A stretch of DNA of 64,000 bases from contig OZ253669.1 of assembly GCA_965263375.1 (NCBI GenBank), positions 2,542,001 through 2,606,000 of the forward strand, in the 5' to 3' direction. The position numbers were made by a program, and so were the translations under genes. Below the pieces are notes generated by a model that worked only from the letters and a program-made list of their open reading frames with translations, was not told where the DNA came from and ran no database searches. Numbering within the stretch: position 1 is the first letter of the stretch; every line of letters starts with the position of its first letter. This document shows positions 49,847-57,874 of this stretch, one piece after another. Source of the stretch: JAJFFW01 sp965263375. Lineage in GTDB: Bacteria; Pseudomonadota; Alphaproteobacteria; Caulobacterales; Parvularculaceae.

Positions 49847-50980
49847 TCAGCAACACCAACGGTCTATAATTTCAGTATAAATATTAAATGCTTGACCAAG
49901 GCGTTCAATAAGGCAATACTCATCCGTTTGATGCGCCATTTCAGGCTCGCCCGGCCCTAAAATAATAGTAGGGCGCCCTGCATCTCCCTGGAATACTGAT
50001 GCATCGGTGAAAAAAGGAAGCGCATAAGGCGCTCTATCACTACTTTCACCCGTAACATTGGCGGCTATCTCACTGGCTAAAAATACAAAAGGATCATCAC
50101 AGGCTGTTAACACAGCTGGTAAATCAGCCATAACCTCGACTTTAACATCATTACCAAGCCTTTTTTGAAGCTGAACTAAAAGATCATTATGCGTAACACA
50201 TGAATTAGACCTTATATCTATTGTAAAACTCGCAAGATCTGGAACAGAATTAATGTTTAGGCCACCGGACACCATGCCAACATTTTGCGTCACCGCGCCC
50301 AGGACGTCATCTTGCGGCGCCTCAACATGATTGTCTGCTAACCGACAAATTGCACGCGCTGTTTCGTAGATTGCATTCTTTCCTTTTTCCGGCATCGACG
50401 AATGAGCTGTTACACCCGTCGATGTAGCTTTGAGGAATAAGGCTCCTTTATGCCCCACAGCGCACCGGTTAGAAGTAGGCTCCCCAACGACAATGGCGCT
50501 TTCCGATTTAAGGTAGGGGCCCGGCGCTAACATAAAATGACGGGCGCCGTGACAACCGGTTTCTTCCCCCCCGGTCAGGATAAGGCTTATGCCGCGAGTG
50601 GGCCTTTTTGCGCCTTTTCTTGCAAATCCACAGACAGCCTCCATCATTGCAGCGACGCCCGCTTTCATATCTGACGATCCGCGTCCATATAGCTTTCCGT
50701 TTTCAATTTCGCCGTCAAAGGGTGATCGTTTCCATGGCGTATCTCCCAGCGGGACAGTGTCCATGTGCCCAGTGAAAACAAGCGGTTCTAATTCAGCGTC
50801 ACTGCCTTCAAGTAATGCACATACATTCTCCCGCCCCGGACCAAAGGTTTGAACTCCCACCTTTAAACCGCTTTCCTCAAGCTTTTCAGCAATATACTTA
50901 GAAATATCGCTCTCAAAACCTGGAGGATTAACCGTGTTATACTGAAGAAGGCGTTGGGTGAGATACAAGACAGTATTCAT
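49847..50980 (-). CDS. M20-family metallopeptidase/deacylase (ArgE/DapE-like)
   Basis: 377 residues, cytoplasmic zinc amidase. Metal motifs: VFTGHMDTVP (His72, Asp74), GRGSSDMKAG (bridging Asp), LTGGEETG (catalytic Glu pair), GEPT, and C-terminal AHQTDEY (His). Relatives remove N-acyl groups from amino acids (acetylornithine, succinyl-diaminopimelate) or cut dipeptides. Start at 50980 (MNTVLYL); GTG at 51025 would add 15 residues. It is divergent from the MFS transporter gene, which suggests that it processes the transported compound. Acetylornithine specificity is not implied. Confidence 0.9.
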   Translation of the reverse strand: MNTVLYLTQRLLQYNTVNPPGFESDISKYIAEKLEESGLKVGVQTFGPGRENVCALLEGSDAELEPLVFTGHMDTVPLGDTPWKRSPFDGEIENGKLYGRGSSDMKAGVAAMMEAVCGFARKGAKRPTRGISLILTGGEETGCHGARHFMLAPGPYLKSESAIVVGEPTSNRCAVGHKGALFLKATSTGVTAHSSMPEKGKNAIYETARAICRLADNHVEAPQDDVLGAVTQNVGMVSGGLNINSVPDLASFTIDIRSNSCVTHNDLLVQLQKRLGNDVKVEVMADLPAVLTACDDPFVFLASEIAANVTGESSDRAPYALPFFTDASVFQGDAGRPTIILGPGEPEMAHQTDEYCLIERLGQAFNIYTEIIDRWCC

Positions 50981-51142
50981 AAAATTTTTCTTTCTGCCCT
51001 TTTGAGAGAGTAAAACGTTAACCACAGAGCGCTGGCTTTAAGGATAGAGCCATTGAGGAAAACCGATCTGAGCAACCTTCCCCCTGGGCTAAGCATCACG
51101 CGCAATCCTAAAAGTTGACATGCACATCCGCATAAACAATAA

Positions 51143-51157
51143 TAAATAGTACATTCA
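51143..51157. promoter_or_regulatory. Palindrome TAAAT-N5-ATTCA upstream of the MFS transporter
   Basis: TAAATAGTACATTCA, one mismatch from the recurring TGAAT-N5-ATTCA pattern, in the 287-base divergent spacer of the M20 and MFS genes. Confidence 0.45.
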
Positions 51158-51267
51158 TTTATGTGTTTTAATCAACATGTGCATTGCGCGTAAACATTTC
51201 ATTAGGCCCGAATGACATGAAATCTGAGCAAACAAAATAAGCGTTTCGCTAACGCCAGAGAGATACA

Positions 51268-52569
51268 TTGACCACGCTAAAATCTAAGTTACATGGCCAA
51301 TTAAATTGGACTTCTATAACGAAGAACCGATCTTGGACGTTATTTATGCTGACGTTGGTTTACATGATGAATAATGTCGACCGTCAGATACTGATTATAT
51401 TACTCGAACCAATCAAAAACGATATGGGTTTAAGCGACACACAGCTTGGACTATTAACCGGCCTGGCCTTTGCGGCATTTTATTCAACCCTTGGAATCCC
51501 AGTCGCCATATGGGCGGATCGAAGTAATCGCCGAAATATTATCGCTCTCGCCTTAAGCACGTGGTCTGGCATGACTGTTCTATCCGGTTTTGCGCAAAAT
51601 TTTTGGCACCTGTTAGCCGCTCGCATCGGTGTTGGAATCGGAGAAGCGGGTGGCACCCCCCCCTCAACAAGTATGATAGCGGATCTTTATCGTCCCGAAG
51701 AACGAGCAACGGCGCTTGGCATCTACACGACAGGCGTTGGCTTGGGCATCCTTGTCGGGTTTGCACTAGGCGGCATTATCAACCAAATTTACGGTTGGCG
51801 AGTGGCGTTTTTCGCCGCCGGTGTTCCAGGACTAATACTAGCCGTCATTATACGATATACAGTACCGGAGCCTGAACGTGGACAGGCGGATGAAGCGACA
51901 AAAACACAAGCGCCAAGCGTCAAAGAGACCCTTGCCTTTATTAAAGGTCAGTCTTCATATTTGTTACTGCTAGTTGGCTGCCTATGCATCAGCATATGTT
52001 TAAGCTCTTTTTTAGTTTTTATCCCAAGCTACCTGCAACGAAACTTCGATCTGTCTCCAGGCGACGTCGCCATTCCTCTTGGGCTTCTATTGGGCGGCTT
52101 AAGCAGTATCGGCGCTGTAATTATGGGCCGATTGTGCGATAAGCTTTCCAAAAGGGACCAACGTTGGCGCCCATGGATTGTAGCGATCACATCAGCCTTA
52201 TCGCTTCCCTTCTTTTTTCTTTTTCTTCGCGCTTCGACCCCTCTTAGCGCTTATATTTTTTATGCTCCAACTTGTTTTTTTGGGCTTATCTATGCTGGCA
52301 TTGCCTATACTGCTTCGCAAGAATTAGTCATGATCAGAATGCGCGCCGTTGCTTCTGCTTTTACGCTGCTATGCATTACATTAGTAGGAATTGGTTTTGG
52401 TCCCTGGGTTACTGGCGCCTTGAGCGATTATTTTGCAGCCTTAGACGCCCCTAACCCTTTAGGGCGTGCTTTGGAAACCATCCTTATATTTAATATTATT
52501 GGCATAGGGTTTCTACTTCTGGCGGCAACAAACTACAGACAGAACGTCGCTAGAGCTGCAAGCCGCTAG
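51268..52569 (+). CDS. MFS transporter (spinster-like, anion/organic acid type)
   Basis: 433 residues, about 12 membrane helices. MFS motif A appears as ADRSNRRN after helix 2. Start region TLVYMMNNVDRQILIILLEPIKNDMGLSDTQLGLL is typical of the spinster-like MFS group that is frequent in sphingomonad and caulobacter catabolic clusters. It begins with TTG at 51268 behind AGAGAG; no ATG fits. It is the probable inner-membrane importer for a substrate of the following operon (52735-59305), whose first gene lies 165 bases downstream across an operator-like palindrome. The substrate is unknown. Confidence 0.88.
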   Translation: MTTLKSKLHGQLNWTSITKNRSWTLFMLTLVYMMNNVDRQILIILLEPIKNDMGLSDTQLGLLTGLAFAAFYSTLGIPVAIWADRSNRRNIIALALSTWSGMTVLSGFAQNFWHLLAARIGVGIGEAGGTPPSTSMIADLYRPEERATALGIYTTGVGLGILVGFALGGIINQIYGWRVAFFAAGVPGLILAVIIRYTVPEPERGQADEATKTQAPSVKETLAFIKGQSSYLLLLVGCLCISICLSSFLVFIPSYLQRNFDLSPGDVAIPLGLLLGGLSSIGAVIMGRLCDKLSKRDQRWRPWIVAITSALSLPFFFLFLRASTPLSAYIFYAPTCFFGLIYAGIAYTASQELVMIRMRAVASAFTLLCITLVGIGFGPWVTGALSDYFAALDAPNPLGRALETILIFNIIGIGFLLLAATNYRQNVARAASR

Positions 52570-52698
52570 CCTCCCCTTCGACCGCGCAACGCGTTAGAGA
52601 TTTTCATGCCTAACGTAGTGCATTTGTGCAGACTGCCCCCATAGTTGACGTGCATCACGAGTGAATAATATTGACATTTCCATATAATTATCCAAAAT

Positions 52699-52713
52699 TG
52701 AATTATATATTCA
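52699..52713 (+). promoter_or_regulatory. Palindrome TGAAT-N5-ATTCA before the GFA-aldehyde dehydrogenase operon
   Basis: TGAATTATATATTCA, perfect 5-base arms, 22 bases before the ATG of the first gene. It is the same pattern as the core of the 27046-27080 repeat. Confidence 0.55.
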
Positions 52714-52734
52714 TTTTTAGCATGGAGGAGCTTC

Positions 52735-53175
52735 ATGCCTTACGACGTTTCACACCAAAAAGGTGGTTGCGCATGCGGAGCAGTACGATACGAAATCGCT
52801 GAAGCTGAAACCCTCGTTTCCGCATTTTGTTTTTGTAGAAATTGCCAAATTTCTGGTGGTACAGAAGGGGCTCCAATTTTTTCAGTCCCTAAAGCAGCTG
52901 TTGAAATCATCGGCGAGGCAAAATCAAGGGACTATACATCCGATCGCGGAACACATATGCATGCCTATTTTTGTGAAAAATGCGGCAGTCGTGTATACGG
53001 ATTATGTGATGAAATGCCAGATCTCGTCATTTTTCGCGTTGGCACGCTCAAAAATCCTGAAATTTTCAAGCCTGAGCTATATATGTACACAGACAAAGCT
53101 CCATCTTGGTTCATTTTTGATGAGAACATTCCTCAATTTAAAGGCATGCCGCCACTTCCTGGCGAAGCGCACTAG
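52735..53175 (+). CDS. GFA/CENP-V-domain zinc protein
   Basis: 146 residues. The glutathione-dependent formaldehyde-activating (GFA) fold binds zinc through Cys clusters: GGCACGAVRY (Cys12, Cys14), CFCRNC (Cys32, Cys34, Cys37) and CEKCGS (Cys80, Cys83). True formaldehyde-glutathione activation is proven only for a few members, so the role here is uncertain; it may help an aldehyde step because an aldehyde dehydrogenase gene starts 30 bases downstream. GGAGGAGC precedes the ATG. First gene of a same-strand set GFA - aldehyde dehydrogenase - M20 - acyl-CoA dehydrogenase - amidohydrolase. Confidence 0.88.
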   Translation: MPYDVSHQKGGCACGAVRYEIAEAETLVSAFCFCRNCQISGGTEGAPIFSVPKAAVEIIGEAKSRDYTSDRGTHMHAYFCEKCGSRVYGLCDEMPDLVIFRVGTLKNPEIFKPELYMYTDKAPSWFIFDENIPQFKGMPPLPGEAH

Positions 53176-53205
53176 AGCAATTGATTAATTAGAAAAGAGC
53201 AATCG

Positions 53206-54627
53206 ATGAGTTTTGCTGAAAATCATGATTTTAAGCTATTAATCGGTGGAAGTTACGTTGATGGCGAAGAAAAAATCAACGTGGTCAACCCTGCAACCGG
53301 AGCAGTATTTGCACAAGCACCATGCGCCTCTAAGCAACAACTGATCCAAGCGGTTTCGTCTGCAAACACCGCTTTTCCACTTTGGCGCGCGCTATCGCAT
53401 GGCGATCGCCAAAACGCCCTTAAAAGCCTTGCAGATGTTATAAACGAGAATATCAGCGAGCTAGCAACACTACTCACCTGGGAGCAAGGCAAGCCTTTAG
53501 AACAAGCACAGCAAGAAATTGCCTTATCAGCAATGTTTTTGGAATATTTCGCTTCCCTTCCTCTACCTCATGAATTTATTGAGGGCGTTGAAAATAATCA
53601 TGTCGAGGTTGCTTTTGAGCCATTAGGCGTTATCGGCGCAATTGTGCCTTGGAATTTTCCGATCCTGTTATCATCCTTCAAGCTAGGGCCCGCACTTGTA
53701 TCGGGAAACTGTGTCATCTTAAAAACGGCGCCGACTACTCCTCTTACAACATTACGTATTGCTGAGCTGGGGAGTGAAATATTTCCGCCCGGCGTATTGA
53801 ACGTCATTACAGGCGGCAATGAGATCGGCGCAGAAATGACGCACAGTGAAGACATTCACAAAATTGCGTTTACCGGCTCAACGACAACAGGTAAAAAAGT
53901 GATGGCGGCGGCTGCTTCTAACATCACTCGACTTACTTTGGAGTTAGGGGGAAATGATCCCGCCGTTGTTTTAGATGACGCCGATATCGCTATTACGGCG
54001 GAAGGCATATTCAGGGCGGCTTTTATGAATGCCGGGCAAACATGTATCGCAATTAAACGCGTATATGTTCATGAAACCCTTTTTGAACCATTATTCCTAG
54101 CGCTCGCCAAGTTGATTGATACAGCTGTCGTGGGTGATGGCTTGGAATCGCAAACCACTATTGGTCCCATACAAAATAAAGCTCAATACGAAAAAATTCG
54201 CCAATTGATGGCCGAATCGATTGGTCCTGAAGCACGGATCGCATCCGCCCCTATTCCTTCAGACGAGGGCTATTTCATTGAACCAACAATCGTTGCAAAT
54301 ATTGCCCCAAACTGCCCTCTAGTTATTGACGAACAATTCGGCCCAATATTACCCGTTATTCCGTTTACTTCTGAAAATGAAGTCATAAAAACAATTAATA
54401 ATTCAAAATTTGGCCTTGCAGCCTCAATTTGGTCAACAAATGTTAAACACGCCCAATCCCTAGCCAAAGAGATTCAAGCTGGAACAATTTGGATTAACCA
54501 ACATTTAAATCTTTCTCCCCTTGTGCACTTAGGAGGTGCAAAACAATCCGGATTTGGATTCGAACTTGGGGCCGACGTGCTAAAGAGTTTCATGCAAGAA
54601 AAATCAATTATGACGAATCTAATCTAG
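53206..54627 (+). CDS. NAD(P)-dependent aldehyde dehydrogenase
   Basis: 473 residues of the ALDH superfamily. Catalytic Cys280 (NAGQTCIAIKRVYV), general base Glu246 (LTLELGGNDP), Asn150 (VPWNFP), and the nucleotide loop FTGSTTTGK are all present. It oxidises an aldehyde to its acid. The position in the island, and the omega-aminotransferase 5 kb upstream, make a terminal semialdehyde (for example adipate or succinate semialdehyde) a reasonable guess; sequence alone does not show it. It is 30 bases behind the GFA gene and 64 bases before the exported M20 hydrolase. Confidence 0.92.
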   Translation: MSFAENHDFKLLIGGSYVDGEEKINVVNPATGAVFAQAPCASKQQLIQAVSSANTAFPLWRALSHGDRQNALKSLADVINENISELATLLTWEQGKPLEQAQQEIALSAMFLEYFASLPLPHEFIEGVENNHVEVAFEPLGVIGAIVPWNFPILLSSFKLGPALVSGNCVILKTAPTTPLTTLRIAELGSEIFPPGVLNVITGGNEIGAEMTHSEDIHKIAFTGSTTTGKKVMAAAASNITRLTLELGGNDPAVVLDDADIAITAEGIFRAAFMNAGQTCIAIKRVYVHETLFEPLFLALAKLIDTAVVGDGLESQTTIGPIQNKAQYEKIRQLMAESIGPEARIASAPIPSDEGYFIEPTIVANIAPNCPLVIDEQFGPILPVIPFTSENEVIKTINNSKFGLAASIWSTNVKHAQSLAKEIQAGTIWINQHLNLSPLVHLGGAKQSGFGFELGADVLKSFMQEKSIMTNLI

Positions 54628-54691
54628 GGCAAGCAGAACCTACGAACCCCAATTATTTTTTAGAACCGCTATTTCGTGACAGGAAAAGCTT

Positions 54692-56005
54692 ATGCGAGCT
54701 TTTTTTCGAAGCTGTTTAATTCTGCCATTGACATGTGTGTGTATTTTTTCCACATGCACTAGCAGAGCCTCACAAGAGCTTACAAGTGACCGTATTAAAC
54801 AGGACATTATGGATGTTAATCCTAAACTTGTGACATGGCGGCGACATATTCACCAGAACCCAGAACTTAGCAATCGTGAATTGCAAACGTCAAAGTTTGT
54901 TGCAAAGCACTTACGTGATCTTGGCTTAGAGGTCCGTACAGGAATAGCACATACGGGAGTAGTTGGCGTCTTACGAGGATACAAGCCAGGGCCTGTAATT
55001 GCTCTTAGGGCTGATATGGACGCATTACCGATTACCGAACTTACAGACGTACCCTTTAGATCAAAAGTAAAAACGTCCTACAATGGTAAAACCGTTGGTG
55101 TAATGCATGCCTGTGGCCATGACATGCACGTCGCCATCCTGATGGGTGCGGCGGAAATATTAAGCAGCTATAAAAAACTGCTCAGTGGTACGATAGTTTT
55201 TATTTTTCAACCTGCTGAGGAAGGCCCCCCAGAAGGCGAGGAGGGCGGCGCTGAGATGATGATCGCTCAAAACGTGCTTTCAGATCCGAAAGTCGACGCC
55301 ATTTTTGGCCTTCATGTCGTGCCAAATCCACTTGGCTCAATCACTTATCGTGCTGGCCCGACAATGGCGTCAGAGGATACTTTCATGATAACAGTCACAG
55401 GTAAACAAACACACGGTGCAATTCCATGGGAAGGCGTCGATCCGATTGTCCTATCAAGCCAAATTGTGACAGGCCTCCAAACAATTGTGTCGCGCCAAAC
55501 AAACCTCCCCTTATCTCCTTCTATCATAACTGTTGGAGCCATCAATGGCGGCATACGCCATAATATTATCCCACAGGAGGTGAAAATGATCGGCACGATA
55601 CGAACATTTGACCCTAAAGTTCGGGTTCAGTTACGAAAAAAAGTGGCGCACACAGCCCAGCATATTGCGGAAAGCGGAGGTGGGCACGCTAAAATAAAGT
55701 TTGATATGAATTACGGCGTCACCACAAATGATCCAGAACTGACAAAAATAGTGGCGCCAGCTTTCCATCGCACCGCCGGTGAAAAAGTCTCTATAGAACC
55801 ACTTTTGACGGCTTCTGAAGATTTTTCAGCGTACCAAAAAATAACGCCTGGTGTCTTCTTCTTCCTTGGCGCTGCATCTGACGATCCCGAAAAAATACAC
55901 CCTAACCACTCCCCATACTTTTATGCCGACGAACGCGCGCTGCCAATTGGCGTGCAAGCGTTTGTTGAAACGACATTAGAGTTCATGCGGCACAAGAATA
56001 GATGA
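54692..56005 (+). CDS. Exported M20D amidohydrolase (hippurate hydrolase/aminoacylase-like)
   Basis: 437 residues. The N-terminal RSCLILPLTCVCIFSTCTSRAS is a signal peptide with two possible lipobox-like Cys, so the enzyme acts in the periplasm. The M20D blocks are IHQNPELSNRELQTSKFV, ALRADMDALPI, MHACGHDMHVAILMGAA (zinc Cys/His), FIFQPAEEG and the dimerisation part GKQTHGAIPWEGVDPI. The last metal His is in HPNHSPYF. Relatives split N-acyl amino acids (hippurate, indole-acetyl amino acids). It lies six bases before the acyl-CoA dehydrogenase gene, which suggests that the released acid is degraded through CoA. Confidence 0.91.
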   Translation: MRAFFRSCLILPLTCVCIFSTCTSRASQELTSDRIKQDIMDVNPKLVTWRRHIHQNPELSNRELQTSKFVAKHLRDLGLEVRTGIAHTGVVGVLRGYKPGPVIALRADMDALPITELTDVPFRSKVKTSYNGKTVGVMHACGHDMHVAILMGAAEILSSYKKLLSGTIVFIFQPAEEGPPEGEEGGAEMMIAQNVLSDPKVDAIFGLHVVPNPLGSITYRAGPTMASEDTFMITVTGKQTHGAIPWEGVDPIVLSSQIVTGLQTIVSRQTNLPLSPSIITVGAINGGIRHNIIPQEVKMIGTIRTFDPKVRVQLRKKVAHTAQHIAESGGGHAKIKFDMNYGVTTNDPELTKIVAPAFHRTAGEKVSIEPLLTASEDFSAYQKITPGVFFFLGAASDDPEKIHPNHSPYFYADERALPIGVQAFVETTLEFMRHKNR

Positions 56006-56011
56006 TAAAAT

Positions 56012-57745
56012 ATGACAATTTACAGCACACCGCTATCTGAAATGACCTTAGCGGCCTATACGGTCCACAAGGCGGCGATGATCAATAATGAGTATAATAC
56101 TCCCGATTTCGATTTTGATACATTTCGACTCATCACACACGAAGCTGGGAAGATGGCGGAAACGAGCTTTGCTCCCATAGATGTTATCGGCGACCATCAT
56201 GGCGCAATTTTGAAAGAGAACGCCGTTATCGCCTCACCTGGCTTTTCTGAAGCCTTTAAAAGCTATGCCCAATCCGGCTGGGTCGGGTTGGCCTTTCCAG
56301 AAAAATTCGGGGGCCAAGAACTGCCAATGTTATATTGGGGGTGCGCACATGAAATTTGGGCTTCTGCTAATTTAGCCCTAAGCTTGTGCGGCGTACTATC
56401 AGGCGGAGTTGTCGAGGCTATTTTAGAACATGGTGATGCGGATCAACAAGCCGCTTATATTCCAGACCTTATATCGGGCGCCAGCGCGGGAACAATGATG
56501 ATGACCGAACCCCAAGCCGGTTCAGACCTTGGGCGCATCACATCCTTGGCAAAGAAATCACCAGATGGTGGCTATAAACTCTTTGGTACGAAAATATTTA
56601 TCACCTGGGGCGATCACGATATGGCGGAAAATATAATCCACCTTGTTCTTGCCCGAACGGAAAACGCCCCGCCTGGCGCTAAGGGACTGTCCTTATTTAT
56701 TGTACCGAAATGGCTGGACGAAGACGGCGCCCGCATCCGAAATGATGTATACCCAATTGGCCTAGAACATAAGTTAGGCCTACATGGAAGTCCAACATGC
56801 ACGATGAAGCTTGGCGAAAATGACGGCGCCAAGGGCTTTCTCGTCGGTGAAGAAGGACAAGGCTTAAAATGCATGTTCACAATGATGAACAGCTCACGCA
56901 TAACAACCGGCCTTGCTGGCATCGCAATTGCAGAAAAAGCCTATCAAACCGCGCGTGATTACGCACAGACCCGTGAGCAAGGGCGGAGTTCTGTTGATGG
57001 AAAATCCGTTCCCCTCATTCACCACATTGACATAAGGCGTATGTTGACAAGGATGAAGGCTAAGATCGTGGCCGCGCGCTTGCTTAGTTACTATACGGCT
57101 ACGATTGCTTCTTCTGATACCCCCCAGTTACAAGCACGCGAAGCCCTTTTAACACCAATAGTAAAAGCTTGGGGTACAGACATAGGTATATGCGCAGCAG
57201 ATGACGCCATACAAGTTTTTGGGGGCGCAGGTTATATCGAAGATACCGGCATTTCTCAACTTTGGCGGGACGTGCGCGTCACAGCAATTTACGAAGGCGC
57301 CAATGGCATTCAAGCCATTGATCTTGTTTTGCGAAAAATTACGTCTAAAGATGGTCAGGCTATGGCGGATCTAATCGCGGATCTAAAAAGAATGTGCGAT
57401 CAGATCGAAGATTGCTCTACGAATGTATGCACATCTTTTTTACCCCGCCTCGTTACAGCTGTCGACAGTCTTGAGAAATCTACGCAAACTCTACGCAATA
57501 AACTCAATCAAGGGCAATTGAACGATGCGCTGAGCGGAGCGAGGTCTTATCTAAACATCTTTGGAACTATTCTTGGCGCCGTCCTTATGGGGTATGCATG
57601 TTCAATCGAACACGATGACGTTATTGATAGCGCCGTGTTTGAAGAACACCTAAAATTAACAAAATTTTTTATCGAGAGCGAAGTGGCCTCCATAGAAGCA
57701 CAAATGCAAACCATGATCATCGATGAAAATTTATTGCTAACTTAA
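56012..57745 (+). CDS. Acyl-CoA dehydrogenase, large form with C-terminal extension
   Basis: 577 residues, of the FadE/DmdC-like class (about 580-600 residues), longer than the 380-residue type at 35285. Blocks: GLAFPEKFGGQELP, MMMTEPQAGSDLGRI, FITWGDHDMAENI, KLGLHGSPTCTM, GRSSVDGKSVPLIHH, QVFGGAGYIEDTG. The catalytic base is Glu428 in IYEGANGIQAIDL, the medium-chain position. A helical domain of about 140 residues follows. Members act on 3-methylthiopropionyl-CoA and on poorly known acyl-CoAs. It is tightly coupled to the M20 gene. The specific substrate is unknown. Confidence 0.92.
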   Translation: MTIYSTPLSEMTLAAYTVHKAAMINNEYNTPDFDFDTFRLITHEAGKMAETSFAPIDVIGDHHGAILKENAVIASPGFSEAFKSYAQSGWVGLAFPEKFGGQELPMLYWGCAHEIWASANLALSLCGVLSGGVVEAILEHGDADQQAAYIPDLISGASAGTMMMTEPQAGSDLGRITSLAKKSPDGGYKLFGTKIFITWGDHDMAENIIHLVLARTENAPPGAKGLSLFIVPKWLDEDGARIRNDVYPIGLEHKLGLHGSPTCTMKLGENDGAKGFLVGEEGQGLKCMFTMMNSSRITTGLAGIAIAEKAYQTARDYAQTREQGRSSVDGKSVPLIHHIDIRRMLTRMKAKIVAARLLSYYTATIASSDTPQLQAREALLTPIVKAWGTDIGICAADDAIQVFGGAGYIEDTGISQLWRDVRVTAIYEGANGIQAIDLVLRKITSKDGQAMADLIADLKRMCDQIEDCSTNVCTSFLPRLVTAVDSLEKSTQTLRNKLNQGQLNDALSGARSYLNIFGTILGAVLMGYACSIEHDDVIDSAVFEEHLKLTKFFIESEVASIEAQMQTMIIDENLLLT

Positions 57746-57874
57746 ATGCACACAAATTAATCAGAAAAAGGATTTCACCGTTTGAATGCGCCATAAGGGC
57801 AATAAGCCAAAAAATAAGAACCCTTCCACATAATTCTAAAGAATTTGCGCTTACTTTAGGGTGATAATTTTATC

